NCBI RefSeq assembly: GCF_002161285.1
Contig: NZ_NFHH01000023.1
Coordinates: 1 to 60,259 of the forward strand
DNA from: Blautia sp. An81
Lineage (GTDB): Bacteria > Bacillota > Clostridia > Lachnospirales > Lachnospiraceae
DNA length: 60,259 nucleotides
Direction: 5' to 3'
Shown: positions 24,308-33,570 of the stretch, piece by piece
How the letters are laid out: each line of letters starts with the position of its first letter
How positions within the stretch are numbered: position 1 is the first letter of the stretch
Program-made: the position numbers and the translations under genes
Notes under the pieces: generated by a model
Seen by the model: only the letters and a program-made list of their open reading frames with translations
What the model was told of the DNA's origin: nothing
Database searches by the model: none

Positions 24308-26774
24308 TAACAAAAAGATTTTGAACAAACTGGCAAAGAACACCCTCCGGAGAAATAAAAAACAGATGAGTATTTTATTTCTTACCATTTGTTTGTCAGC
24401 TTTTATGCTGTTCAGCGTATTCACCCTGGGGATCACCTATCTGGATCTCAGCAGGCAGCAGGATACCAGACTGAACGGGGCAGAATATGATATTGCCCTT
24501 ATGAACGGATTTACGGAACAACAAAAAGAAAGTCTGGAGGAAAATTCTTTTACACGGAGCGTAGGGACAGAGTCCTATGCCGGGTATGTTAAGAGCACAG
24601 AATACGACCACACTGTGGATACTGGCCTGTTGTGGTGCGACCAGACCTTCTGGGAGGAGCAGATGGCTCCTGCCAGAACGAAAACAGAAGGTTTCTATCC
24701 TCAGGAGAAAAACCAGCTGATGGTTACAAGAGAGGGGCTGAAGGCTTTGGGAAAAGAGGACCTTCAGATAGGAGACAGTCTTTCTCTGACCTATGAGGAT
24801 AATACCGGGATCCATACCGGAGAATTTGTCATAAGCGGGATCTGGGACGGATATGGAGACAAGGCTCCTGTATTTGTATCAGAAGAATTTTATAAGCAGT
24901 CCGATTATCGTCTGGAATACGACGGGATCCTTTGCATTAAGCTGAAGCAGGACTTCCTTCTGCCGGGAACCATCGATAAAATAGAAGACTCCCTGGAGCT
25001 GTCAGAAAGACAGGCTTTTCAGCCTTCTCCCTATATTGAAAATTCCTTAAAAATACTTGCAGGGATATGGGGATTAAGTGCGGTGATCTGCTTAAGCGCT
25101 TACCTGCTGATCTACAATATTTTGTATCTCTCTGTATCCGGAAAAATCCGTTACTATGGGTTACTTCAGGCTTTGGGAATGACCAGAAAACAAATATTGG
25201 AATTTATCAAAAAGCAGATGCTTCTGATCAGTGCAGGAGGAATTGCCGCAGGCATTGTACTGGGGATTTTGACCTCTCTGATTTTGATACCTTATGTGAT
25301 GGAAATCCTGGGGATTTCTATGGAAGATATGAAATTGTCGTTCCATCCCTTTATACTGCTTGTCAGCACTGCCGTCTCCGGTACCGCTGTATTCCTGGGG
25401 ATCCGGAAGCCTGTGGGGAAAGCAGCGGATACCTCGCCTGTAGAAGCAGTAAAGTACAGGGGGATCGGGAATGCCGGACCAGGCAGCAGGAGGGTAAGAA
25501 AGAAAAACCTGCTCTGGACCATGGCCTGGGAGCAGATCCGGAAGGATAAGAAAAAATCCGCCGTGGTATTTTTATCCCTGGCAGCCAGCCTGTCTGTATT
25601 CTGCTGTCTGACCGCGATCATCAGCAGCCATGGAAGCCGCACTGTAGTACCCAATTACTGGGATGCAGATCTGACTATACGAAACAGCACCCAGACTACA
25701 GAGGAGATAAATTCCCTGAAGCCGGTTCTGGACGGCAGATTTCTGGATGAACTAAAGAAAATTGAGGGGATCCGGGAACTGCATATGGTGGATGGTGCGC
25801 CGGTGACTTTTCCGGAAGACAGTTTTTTCCGGGAGTGGATGCAGAATTATGCAGGATCCAGACCTTATCTCTCTTACACGGAAATCCTTTCTCAGTACAG
25901 GGAAAAGCCGGAAAGTTTTTACGGGATGGTGAAAGGAATCGATGAGGAAGAATTTGATTATCTGAACCAGACATTGGAAGAACCTGCAGATAAAGCCGCC
26001 TTTCTTGCCGGAAAGCAGTGTATCCTTTACTATCCGGGATTTCAGGTGCCGGATGGATATGTGGGAGAAAAGAACATTCATTTTTCCTGTGGGGGGAAGC
26101 AATTTTCCATTTCTATTGCCGCAGTCTGCCATGAGTGGTATTATGGAGGAACGAGAAATATCGGCCCCAATCTTATTGTGAGCCAGGATTATCTGGAAAG
26201 CCTTGGAAATCAACTGTATACCCTTAATCTGAACATAAAGTACAGGGAAACTTATGATAAAACCACAGAAGGAAAAATCCGGGAGCTGATAGAGGACAGT
26301 TCCAACAGCAGTGATCTGATTCTGGAATCTAAACTGGAAAACATGCAGACGATCCAGGATTCTCAGGGAAACATGATGGAGATCGGCACAGTGATCTCAC
26401 TGCTGCTTTTGCTGGTGGGAGCCCTGAATTACGGGAATACTATGGCAGCCAGTATTCAGAGCCGGAAGCTGACCTTTGCCATAATGGAAAGCCTGGGCAT
26501 GTCTGATAGGCAGATACGAAAGCTTCTTGTGAGAGAAGGGCTGCTGTATGCCTATTTTTCTATTATTATTACCATGACGGCAGGCACACTGATCACTTAT
26601 ATATGCTTTCAGGCTGTAAATTATACAGGGATTCCTTTTTCCGTTCCGGCGTTACCTCTGGTATGCAGCGGAGGACTGCTTGTTATCCTATGTATAGGAG
26701 TTCCTCTGCTTTCCTACAGAAGACTTCGGGGGAATCCTTCTATTGTGGAACGGCTGCGGGAGTATGAGGAGTAG
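24294..26774 (+). CDS. FtsX-like ABC permease (BceB-like), 826 aa
   Basis: The start ATG 24294 ([10 protein letters not shown]) has GGAAGTGA upstream and overlaps the ATPase end; the longer frame from 24216 lies inside the ATPase gene. The product has a first transmembrane helix near residues 25-45, an extracellular region, a helix cluster with YGLLQALGMTRKQI (FtsX motif), a second membrane helix after residue ~420, a large extracellular domain of about 230 residues, and a C-terminal triple helix set with FAIMESLGMSDRQIRKLLVREG. This duplicated FtsX layout with a big outer domain is that of peptide-sensing and detoxifying BceB/VraG-like permeases, though split into two FtsX halves. Confidence 0.88.
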   Translation: MLGNNNKKILNKLAKNTLRRNKKQMSILFLTICLSAFMLFSVFTLGITYLDLSRQQDTRLNGAEYDIALMNGFTEQQKESLEENSFTRSVGTESYAGYVKSTEYDHTVDTGLLWCDQTFWEEQMAPARTKTEGFYPQEKNQLMVTREGLKALGKEDLQIGDSLSLTYEDNTGIHTGEFVISGIWDGYGDKAPVFVSEEFYKQSDYRLEYDGILCIKLKQDFLLPGTIDKIEDSLELSERQAFQPSPYIENSLKILAGIWGLSAVICLSAYLLIYNILYLSVSGKIRYYGLLQALGMTRKQILEFIKKQMLLISAGGIAAGIVLGILTSLILIPYVMEILGISMEDMKLSFHPFILLVSTAVSGTAVFLGIRKPVGKAADTSPVEAVKYRGIGNAGPGSRRVRKKNLLWTMAWEQIRKDKKKSAVVFLSLAASLSVFCCLTAIISSHGSRTVVPNYWDADLTIRNSTQTTEEINSLKPVLDGRFLDELKKIEGIRELHMVDGAPVTFPEDSFFREWMQNYAGSRPYLSYTEILSQYREKPESFYGMVKGIDEEEFDYLNQTLEEPADKAAFLAGKQCILYYPGFQVPDGYVGEKNIHFSCGGKQFSISIAAVCHEWYYGGTRNIGPNLIVSQDYLESLGNQLYTLNLNIKYRETYDKTTEGKIRELIEDSSNSSDLILESKLENMQTIQDSQGNMMEIGTVISLLLLLVGALNYGNTMAASIQSRKLTFAIMESLGMSDRQIRKLLVREGLLYAYFSIIITMTAGTLITYICFQAVNYTGIPFSVPALPLVCSGGLLVILCIGVPLLSYRRLRGNPSIVERLREYEE

Positions 26775-26835
26775 GAAAGATGACAGGAAATGGCCGGAGC
26801 ATAGGTGTCTGGTTTGGGACACAGGGAGGAAAAGT

Positions 26836-27519
26836 ATGGATTACAGAATATTAGTTGTGGAAGATGAGCCGGATATCAATAACCTTCTGGCCAGGATACT
26901 GAGGGAAGAAGACTATAAGGTTTTGCAGGCTTTTTCCGGAACAGAGGCTCAAATGGCGACGGAAAGGGAAATGCCGGACCTTATCCTGCTGGATCTGATG
27001 CTGCCGGGAATGTCCGGGGAGGAATTTCTCAGGAATCTGAGGGAGCATCAGAGTTCTCCTGTTCCGGTGATCGTAATCTCCGCAAAAGGACTGCTGGAGG
27101 ACAAAGTCTCTCTGCTGAAAATGGGCGCAGATGATTATATTACAAAACCTTTTGAGCCCGAGGAAGTGGCCGCCCGTGTCCAGGCAAATTTAAGACGGTG
27201 GGGAAAAGAGCCGGAGGCAGAAAAGCCTCTGACCTATAAAAATCTGAAGCTTTCTCCCGGTGCCAGGAAGGTGACTCTGAGGGGAAAAGAGCTGGCTCTT
27301 ACAGGCCATGAGTTTGATATTCTGTATCTTCTCATGAAGAATCCGGAAAAGGTGTATTCCAGAGAGCTGCTCTATGAGCAGGTATGGCATGGAGGGTACT
27401 ACGGAGAAAACAATACAGTAAACGTCCACGTAAGCAATATAAGGAAAAAAATAAAGGAAGAAGATCCCGGTGAAGAGTATATCCAGACCGTATACGGCAT
27501 CGGCTTTAAGCTTCCATGA
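26836..27519 (+). CDS. OmpR-family response regulator (module 2, VanR/BcrR-like)
   Basis: The ATG at 26836 (MDYRILVVEDEP) follows GGGAGG; the longer ORF from 26743 overlaps the permease and is not used. The 227-residue protein has the phospho-acceptor Asp53 in LLLDLMLPGMSG, the Lys in YITKPF and a C-terminal winged helix ending VYGIGFKLP. It is separated from its likely partner kinase (29379) by the ABC exporter genes it probably controls, in the order regulator, ATPase, permease, kinase. Confidence 0.9.
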   Translation: MDYRILVVEDEPDINNLLARILREEDYKVLQAFSGTEAQMATEREMPDLILLDLMLPGMSGEEFLRNLREHQSSPVPVIVISAKGLLEDKVSLLKMGADDYITKPFEPEEVAARVQANLRRWGKEPEAEKPLTYKNLKLSPGARKVTLRGKELALTGHEFDILYLLMKNPEKVYSRELLYEQVWHGGYYGENNTVNVHVSNIRKKIKEEDPGEEYIQTVYGIGFKLP

Positions 27520-27537
27520 GCATATGAATCTTCACAT

Positions 27538-27593
27538 CTTTATAACTTCTTTAAAAGTTCTTTATGACTTATTAAAAGGGAAAAAAGTAGAAT
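27538..27593 (+). promoter_or_regulatory. triple 11-bp direct repeat and promoter of exporter 2
   Basis: CTTTATAACTT, CTTTAAAAGTT and CTTTATGACTT lie head to tail at 27538-27570 with an exact 11-base period. The last overlaps the expected -35 position of a promoter whose -10 is TAGAAT (27588-27593). Tandem helical-turn repeats are the signature of OmpR-family regulator sites; regulator 2, just upstream, is the likely binder. Confidence 0.6.
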
Positions 27594-27594
27594 A

Positions 27595-27638
27595 CGTTTG
27601 TCAGCCGGAATACTGCAGACTGACAGACGTATTTTTGT
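27595..27638 (+). terminator. leader hairpin/attenuator before exporter 2
   Basis: ACGTTTGTCAG pairs with CTGACAGACGT (one G-T wobble) and is followed by ATTTTTG. It lies between the promoter and the ATPase start, so it could attenuate transcription. Confidence 0.5.
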
Positions 27639-27654
27639 ATGAGGAGGAAATGAG

Positions 27655-28578
27655 ATGAATGGGTATGTTATGGAAACAAGACAGGTTACGAAAACCTACG
27701 GTTCCTTCCTGGCATTAGACCATGTAAATATCCATGTGAGAAAGGGCTGTATCTACGGACTTGTAGGAGATAACGGGGCGGGAAAGAGCACGCTTTTGAA
27801 GCTTCTGGCAGGCCAGAGTTTTCCAACCAAAGGAGAGATCGAGATACTGGGAAAACATGGGCAAAAAGACCTGGAAAATGTGCGGAAACAGATGGGATGT
27901 ATGATCGAACAGCCGGGATTTTTCCCCAATATGACCGTGGAACAGACCTTGAGATATTATTGTATCCAGAAAGGGATACCGGACAAAGGACAGATCCTGG
28001 AAATGATGAAGATGACGGGGATTTATGAAAAGAGGAAGAGCAAATGCGGCACACTTTCCCTGGGTCAGAAACAGAGGCTTGGGCTGGGGATTGCCATGCT
28101 GGGTGAACCGAAAATCCTGATTTTAGACGAGCCTATCAATGGCCTGGATCCCAGCGGGATCATAGAATTCCGGAATCTTCTCAGAAGGTTAAATGAAGAG
28201 AAAAGGATTACTATTTTGCTGTCCAGCCACATTCTGGCGGAACTGCAGCAGATTGCAGACGTTTACGGATTTTTAAGCAGAGGCGTCCTTCTGGAAGAAA
28301 TCAGTACAGAGGAGCTCAGGGAGAAATGCGCCGACTGCATTGAACTTTCCCTCTCAGATACAGCGGGCTACTGTGTCTTCCTGGAAAAGACCTTTCCGGA
28401 AGAAAACTATAAGGTTTTGCCTCAGGAAAGGGTAAGGATCTATGCTCCCAAAAGGCCGGGAGAGGCCTACAGCCGGCTGGCTGCCGAACATGATATTGCC
28501 ATTAAAAGCATGCAGATTTTGCAGTCTTCTCTGGAAGATTATTATATGAAGCTGAAAGAAAGAGGTGCAGGAAAATGA
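27655..28578 (+). CDS. ABC transporter ATP-binding protein (BcrA/lantibiotic type)
   Basis: The 307-residue ATPase has Walker A GDNGAGKSTLLK, signature LSLGQKQRLG, Walker B LILDEPINGLDP and the H-loop LLSSHIL. The C-terminal ~85-residue extension is common in bacitracin and lantibiotic immunity exporters (BcrA, NisF, LanF). GAGGAGG precedes the start. It overlaps the permease gene by four bases, indicating a complex of the two. Confidence 0.9.
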   Translation: MNGYVMETRQVTKTYGSFLALDHVNIHVRKGCIYGLVGDNGAGKSTLLKLLAGQSFPTKGEIEILGKHGQKDLENVRKQMGCMIEQPGFFPNMTVEQTLRYYCIQKGIPDKGQILEMMKMTGIYEKRKSKCGTLSLGQKQRLGLGIAMLGEPKILILDEPINGLDPSGIIEFRNLLRRLNEEKRITILLSSHILAELQQIADVYGFLSRGVLLEEISTEELREKCADCIELSLSDTAGYCVFLEKTFPEENYKVLPQERVRIYAPKRPGEAYSRLAAEHDIAIKSMQILQSSLEDYYMKLKERGAGK

Positions 28579-29336
28579 TGAATTATACCAAAAGTGAATT
28601 CTACCGGATCTTTATTACCAAGGAAATTTATGCTGCGGCAGGTCTGCTGGCGGGAATTGCTTTGCTGCTGAATGTTGCTTTATATTTTTTCGGAAATTCT
28701 TATGCAAACACTTCTTTTTCCTATTCCAATCTGGTGGCAAATCCTATGGTTTTTGCCTTTATGGGAATGATCATTCCCTTCCTTTTCTATGAAGGGGGCA
28801 AACGAAATGGGAACCTGAAAAATACCGTTGCCGGAGGAATTTCCAGGGTGAAAATATTTGCAGGAGAATGTGTGGTAAGCCTGGCAGTATCCACCCTCCT
28901 TATGGCGGTCACCATGGGCGTCTGGGTGCTCAGTGCAAACCTGCTTCTTGAAAAGTCCGGGCCTGTGGAATGGAAGGATTTTCTGGGAGAAGGAGCCGCC
29001 ATGTATCTCATCGCAGCAGCTTGTCTCATATCCGGTATCCTGTTTCTGGAAATTTTCGATAAAAGTATTATAGGTATCCTGGTCTGGGCGGCTTTGTGGT
29101 TTCTGCTTCCGGAAGCTTTTATGTATCTGGCCATCCGCTTTCCTGTTCTTTATCAGCCGGCTATGTGGCTTCCCAATAATTTTCTGGCAGTCAATACTTC
29201 CCATGTAAATACCCGGGAGTGTATCACGGCCTGGGAGACCATGGAAGGAATGACCCGCTGCGTACTTTCCGGTCTGGCCGGATGTATCATCTTTGGTATT
29301 TCCGGCGCAGTGCTGCTGAAAAGAAGGGACCTTTAA
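28575..29336 (+). CDS. ABC-2 type permease of exporter 2
   Basis: The 253-residue protein begins MNYTKSEFYRIF, a start typical of ABC-2 permeases of bacteriocin immunity systems. It has about six hydrophobic segments (for example AAGLLAGIALLLNVALYFFG, VFAFMGMIIPFLFYEG, GLAGCIIFGISGAVLLK). GGKRNGNLKNTVAGGISR is the cytoplasmic loop. It forms the membrane part of the exporter with the preceding ATPase. Confidence 0.85.
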   Translation: MMNYTKSEFYRIFITKEIYAAAGLLAGIALLLNVALYFFGNSYANTSFSYSNLVANPMVFAFMGMIIPFLFYEGGKRNGNLKNTVAGGISRVKIFAGECVVSLAVSTLLMAVTMGVWVLSANLLLEKSGPVEWKDFLGEGAAMYLIAAACLISGILFLEIFDKSIIGILVWAALWFLLPEAFMYLAIRFPVLYQPAMWLPNNFLAVNTSHVNTRECITAWETMEGMTRCVLSGLAGCIIFGISGAVLLKRRDL

Positions 29337-29378
29337 AGAATAAAAATAGAAGAAAAATTTTCACAGGAGGAAAAGGTT

Positions 29379-30401
29379 ATGCTGTGCGGGGGCTTGCTAT
29401 TTATATCGATTATCCTGGGAGGATTCTTTGCTTTTCGCTATTTTTCTCTTCTCTATGCAATGAAAAAAACAGAGGAGGAAATCCGGGAAATACAACAGGA
29501 CCTTACCCAGAACCAGATGCTGCATCTGCCCGTCCCAAGCCCGGCTTTAGGGAGACTTCTGGGTGCATTTAATAAAGTGCTGGGAGAAATCCGGGAGGAA
29601 AGAATGGACTATGAGAGAAGAGAAAAAGCATTTCAAAAGCAGATAGAAAATATCAGCCACGATCTCCGTACTCCGCTGACGGTAATACTGGGGTACTTGA
29701 AAATGCTGAAAAAACACCCGCAGGCAGGGATCTCCCAAGACCCGGAACTGGCGGATACCCTGGGAATCCTGGAACAAAAAGCAGAAAGAATGAATGCTCT
29801 GGTAAATCAGTTCTACGAGTATTCCCGTCTGTGTGCAGGGGATTTTGAAATGGAGATGGAAAAAACAGATCTATCCAGAGTCCTTCGGGAATCTCTTTTG
29901 GGAAACTGCCGGATCCTGGAGGAAGCACATTTGAAGGTAGAGGCAGATCTTCCCCAACATCCTCTGTGGATCATGGGAAATCAGTCTGCGCTGGAACGGA
30001 TTTTCCTCAACCTGTTCCAGAATGGAGGAAGGTACGCAGAAACCCTATTCCGGATTATTGTAAAAGAAGAAAAAGAGACGGTTTTGGTTTCCTTTATCAA
30101 TGATACAAAGAAGCTGTCAAGGGAGGATCTTCCCCGCCTTTTTGACCGGTTTTATGTACAGGACAGCGCCAGGAGCCAGGGAGGAACCGGCCTGGGACTG
30201 ACAGTGGCAAAATCTCTGGCAGAAGAAATGGGAGGGACTTTGGAAGTAAGTGTTCCTGAGAAGCCTGGAGAAGAGGAAACACAGGATCTTTTAGTCTGCT
30301 TTGAACTGAAATTTAAGGTAAAGGGGACATGCCTGCAGGCTCATTTGGCAACTGCTGGGAAGGGCTTTGCCTCTTGTAAGAGTGAAAAATCGGCTGTATA
30401 A
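29379..30401 (+). CDS. sensor histidine kinase (module 2)
   Basis: The 340-residue kinase has one N-terminal membrane helix, a HAMP-like or coiled linker (KKTEEEIREIQQDL), HisKA with His94 in NISHDLRTPLTV, and an ATPase domain (ERIFLNLFQNGGRY, DLPRLFDRFYVQD, GGTGLGLTVAKSL). Asn/Gly boxes are present. The last ~25 residues (TCLQAHLATAGKGFASC...) lie beyond the normal end of the domain and look like read-through tail. CAGGAGG gives the start. It pairs with the regulator at 26836. Confidence 0.88.
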   Translation: MLCGGLLFISIILGGFFAFRYFSLLYAMKKTEEEIREIQQDLTQNQMLHLPVPSPALGRLLGAFNKVLGEIREERMDYERREKAFQKQIENISHDLRTPLTVILGYLKMLKKHPQAGISQDPELADTLGILEQKAERMNALVNQFYEYSRLCAGDFEMEMEKTDLSRVLRESLLGNCRILEEAHLKVEADLPQHPLWIMGNQSALERIFLNLFQNGGRYAETLFRIIVKEEKETVLVSFINDTKKLSREDLPRLFDRFYVQDSARSQGGTGLGLTVAKSLAEEMGGTLEVSVPEKPGEEETQDLLVCFELKFKVKGTCLQAHLATAGKGFASCKSEKSAV

Positions 30402-30469
30402 TATTTTTATATTTCCGGCTGTGGAATAAGTGCATATTTTCTGCCAGCCGCCAGAAGGAGAGAACAGAC

Positions 30470-31801
30470 ATGACAAAAGATATGACAGAAGGGCCGATCA
30501 TACCACAGCTTACAAAATTTACCATTCCTTTGATCCTGGGAAACCTGTTCCAGCTTACCTATAATGCGGCGGATTCTGTGATCGTAGGAAAGTTCCTGGG
30601 AGACGACGCCCTTGCGGCGGTAGGAACTGCAGGCCCCATCATGAATATGGTTATTTTGTTCATCAGCGGAATGTGCATGGGCGCCGGTATCCTTATGAGC
30701 AGTTACTACGGAGCAAAAAGATATAACCGGCTGGAGCGGCAGATCAGCACTGCTATGATAGGAGGACTGATCTTTTCAGCGGTTATAGCAATCCTGCTGA
30801 TACTTTTCGCCCATCCGATCCTGGAACTGCTTCAGGTTCCTGCTGATATTATAGATTCTGCCAAAGGATATCTGAGGATCATTTTTCTGGGACTGATTTT
30901 TACTTTTGTATATAACTTTTTTTCCAATACCCTGAGGGCTTTGGGGGACAGCAAGGTTCCCCTGTATTTTCTGATTATCAGCGCCTGTCTGAATGTGGCG
31001 GGAGATCTGTTTTTTGTGGTAGTTCTGAACTGGGGCGTGCCGGGAAGCGCCCTGGCTACCGTTCTCAGTGAAATGCTGTGCTGTCTGTGCTGCCTGATTT
31101 ATATAAAAAGGAAGGTCCCTCTGCTTTGCCTTGGAAATAAGTGGAAGGTATTTGATCCCTCTCTGCTCTGGAAGACTTTCAGCTATGGGATTACCAGCGC
31201 TCTCCAGCAGATGTGCGTACAGCTGGGAAAGATCTGTGTGCAGACAGTGGTGAATGTTCAGGGAGTAGAATTTATTGCGGCTTTTACTGCCATTAACCGT
31301 GTGGATGACTTTGCCATGACGCCTCAGCAGAATATTGCTCACGCAAGCACCACTTTCATGGCGCAGAACCGGGGAGCCGGGAAGATTGAACGGATGAAAA
31401 AAGGCTTTTTCAGTTCGATCCTGCTTCAGGCAATTTATACGGCAGTTATTGCGGCGGTTACCTTTTTCTTTTCCAGACAGATCATGGAATTGTTTGTCGG
31501 AGAGAATTCAGAAGAGGTAGTTTCACTGGGAATTTCTTATCTGGTGCTGATCGCACCTATGTATGTCATGCCTGCGGCTACCAATATTATTCAGGGATAT
31601 TTCCGGGGACTGGGAGACTTGAAGGTCACGTTGATCAGTACTATCCTGAATATGTCTGCCAGATTTTTTACCGCCTGGCTGATGATCCATGTGATGCATG
31701 GAGGATTTGACAGACTGGCCTGGGCGAATTTCTTCGGCTGGGTGGCTATGCTGGCCTTCCAGATTCCGATGATCACCTACAGGTGGAAGAAAGTGAAATA
31801 A
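30470..31801 (+). CDS. MATE-family multidrug efflux protein
   Basis: The 443-residue protein is a polytopic membrane protein of about 12 helices and the usual MATE length. Typical sequences are KFTIPLILGNLFQLTYNAADS, VIVGKFLGDDALAAVG, FNTLRALGDSK-like SNTLRALGDSKVPLYF and its second-half counterpart IIQGYFRGLGDLKVTL. It exports cationic drugs or metabolites in exchange for Na+ or H+. GAAGGAGAG precedes the start. It follows exporter module 2 and may be read with it. A remnant of a related gene lies at 13853. Confidence 0.9.
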   Translation: MTKDMTEGPIIPQLTKFTIPLILGNLFQLTYNAADSVIVGKFLGDDALAAVGTAGPIMNMVILFISGMCMGAGILMSSYYGAKRYNRLERQISTAMIGGLIFSAVIAILLILFAHPILELLQVPADIIDSAKGYLRIIFLGLIFTFVYNFFSNTLRALGDSKVPLYFLIISACLNVAGDLFFVVVLNWGVPGSALATVLSEMLCCLCCLIYIKRKVPLLCLGNKWKVFDPSLLWKTFSYGITSALQQMCVQLGKICVQTVVNVQGVEFIAAFTAINRVDDFAMTPQQNIAHASTTFMAQNRGAGKIERMKKGFFSSILLQAIYTAVIAAVTFFFSRQIMELFVGENSEEVVSLGISYLVLIAPMYVMPAATNIIQGYFRGLGDLKVTLISTILNMSARFFTAWLMIHVMHGGFDRLAWANFFGWVAMLAFQIPMITYRWKKVK

Positions 31802-31828
31802 AAATAAGGTCAACGGGAGGATTTACAA

Positions 31829-32431
31829 ATGGAGAAAAAAGAAATGTCAATGGCTCAGCGGAGAGCAGCCGGCTTGTTATGGGTGGATACCGGTGAAAAC
31901 ATGGACCAGCAGGTATACGCCAGAGGACTTTGTCAGGATTTTAATCATACCAGAGGAACGGAAACTGAAAAAAGAGAGGAAATTTTGCAAAAACTCTTTG
32001 CCTTTTGCGGAGAAGGGGTCTGGATCGAGCCGCCTCTTACACTGGCCATGGGAAATACCGTATCTATCGGAAAAGGAACTTATGTCAATTCAAATCTGAC
32101 TCTGGTGGACGATTATGAGATAAACATAGGAGAAGGAGTACTGATTGCCCCCAATGTTACCATCAGCACCACCAATCATCCCATGCATTATATGGCACGG
32201 CAGCATGGAGAAATGTACTGCAAGAAGGTGGTGATTGAAGACCATGTGTGGATCGGAAGCAATGTGGTCATCTGTGCCGGAGTTACGGTAGGAAAGGGAT
32301 CCGTCATTGGGGCAGGAAGCGTTGTTACAAGAGATATTCCCCCAATGAGTTTTGCAGCAGGAGTTCCCTGTAAAGTGATCCGGGAGATTACAGATGAGGA
32401 TCTGAAGGAGTTTGAACCCATTCCGGAATAA
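31829..32431 (+). CDS. maa: sugar O-acetyltransferase (maltose/galactoside type)
   Basis: The 200-residue protein has the N-terminal mac domain helices and then left-handed beta-helix hexapeptide repeats (VSIGKGTYVNSNL, INIGEGVLIAPNV, VWIGSNVVICAGVTVGKGSVIGAGSVVT). The catalytic His is in STTNHPMHY. It transfers acetyl from acetyl-CoA to a sugar hydroxyl. The physiological substrate of these enzymes is usually unknown. GGGAGG precedes the start, 28 bases after the MATE stop. Confidence 0.88.
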   Translation: MEKKEMSMAQRRAAGLLWVDTGENMDQQVYARGLCQDFNHTRGTETEKREEILQKLFAFCGEGVWIEPPLTLAMGNTVSIGKGTYVNSNLTLVDDYEINIGEGVLIAPNVTISTTNHPMHYMARQHGEMYCKKVVIEDHVWIGSNVVICAGVTVGKGSVIGAGSVVTRDIPPMSFAAGVPCKVIREITDEDLKEFEPIPE

Positions 32432-32485
32432 ACAGGTGGGGAAGACAATTGCCTAGATAATATGAAGTGCACTAGCATAACGTAA

Positions 32486-32550
32486 AAAGGACCTTATGGA
32501 TATCCCACGGCAGTTTTTTGGACTGCAGAATATCCGTAAGGTCTTTTTCT
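32486..32550. terminator. bidirectional terminator between maa and the aldo/keto reductase gene
   Basis: GACCTTATGGATAT pairs with ATATCCGTAAGGTC (one wobble), with an inner GCAGT/ACTGC stem. It is flanked by AAAAAGG on the left and TTTTTC on the right, so it can stop transcription from both converging genes. Confidence 0.88.
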
Positions 32551-32553
32551 ATA

Positions 32554-33393
32554 TTATGCCAGAGTCATGAACCACTCAACAGTTGCCGGATCATAGTGGG
32601 AGAAAAACAGGCTCTTTCCGGTATCCAGGGCCTCAATCTCTTTCATCTCATCTTCGCTGAGAGTGAAGTCAAAAACATCAAAATTCTCTTCCATGCGGTT
32701 CTTGTGGGTGGACTTGGGAATCAGCACCACATCGCTCTGAAGAAGAAAACGCAGAGCAGTCTGGGCAACGGTTTTGCCATATCTGTCTCCGATTTTTTTC
32801 AGGACCGGATTATTGAAATAATCATTTTTGCCTTCTGCAAAAGGTCCCCAGGACATGATCTGAGTGCCGTTTTTCTTCATATATTCCTTTGCAGCCTTCT
32901 GCTGCTGGAATACATGGGTCTCCACCTGGTTTACGGCAGGTTTGATCCGTGAGAAGTGATAGAGATCAAGATAGCGGTCCGGATAGAAGTTGGATACGCC
33001 GATAGCCCGGACTTTGCCCTGATCATAAGCTTCCTCCATGGCCCGATAGGTTCCGTAATAGTCACCGAAAGGCTGATGGATCAGGAGCAGGTCGATATAC
33101 TCGGTCTGGAGTTTTTTCAGAGATTCTGCAATAGAAGCTTTTGCTTTCTCATATCCTGCATTTGTGATCCATACCTTCGTGGTAATGAAAAACTCTTCTC
33201 TTGGAAGGCCGGATTTTGCAATGGCATTGCCTACCCCTTCTTCATTGCCGTAGGCCTGGGCCGTATCAATGCTGCGGTAGCCGGTGCGGATGGCCTCCGA
33301 TACACAGGCCTCTGTTTCCTCCGGAGGAGTCTGATATACGCCATAACCTAATTTCGGCATTTTGACTCCATTGTTCAGTGTTACATATTCCAT
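32554..33393 (-). CDS. aldo/keto reductase
   Basis: This 279-residue NADPH-dependent reductase of the AKR5-like group shows the family signatures in order: MPKLGYGVYQ, GYRSIDTAQAYGNEEGVG with the active-site Asp and Tyr, FFITTKVW with the Lys, LLIHQPFGDYYG with the His, AIGVSNF and VVLIPKSTHKNRMEEN. It reduces aldehydes or keto groups in the cytosol. AAAGGAGG precedes the ATG. A LysR regulator is encoded divergently 178 bases away and is its likely controller. Confidence 0.93.
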   Translation of the reverse strand: MEYVTLNNGVKMPKLGYGVYQTPPEETEACVSEAIRTGYRSIDTAQAYGNEEGVGNAIAKSGLPREEFFITTKVWITNAGYEKAKASIAESLKKLQTEYIDLLLIHQPFGDYYGTYRAMEEAYDQGKVRAIGVSNFYPDRYLDLYHFSRIKPAVNQVETHVFQQQKAAKEYMKKNGTQIMSWGPFAEGKNDYFNNPVLKKIGDRYGKTVAQTALRFLLQSDVVLIPKSTHKNRMEENFDVFDFTLSEDEMKEIEALDTGKSLFFSHYDPATVEWFMTLA

Positions 33394-33534
33394 AGTGGGT
33401 TCCTCCTTTTTTGGGTGCTGTTACCCTTCTGAGGGTATATCTGCTTTTTCATCTGCTCCAGGGAACTTCCCTGTTTTCAATTATGAGTTTACAGCCTAAA
33501 GAGAAAAAAGTACAATAAGAATATAGGAATTCAG

Positions 33535-33550
33535 ATTCCTTAATATGAAT
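33535..33550. promoter_or_regulatory. candidate LysR-type operator
   Basis: AGGAAT-TCAG-ATTCCT is a perfect inverted repeat that fits the LysR T-N11-A pattern in the divergent intergenic region, close to the lysR start. The position suggests autoregulation. Confidence 0.4.
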
Positions 33551-33570
33551 AGTGAGAAAAGGGGAAAGAT

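Noticed and set aside
25067-25549. 160-codon plus-strand frame inside the FtsX-like permease gene
   Set aside because: It is an out-of-frame shadow within a gene whose own frame shows membrane helices and FtsX motifs.
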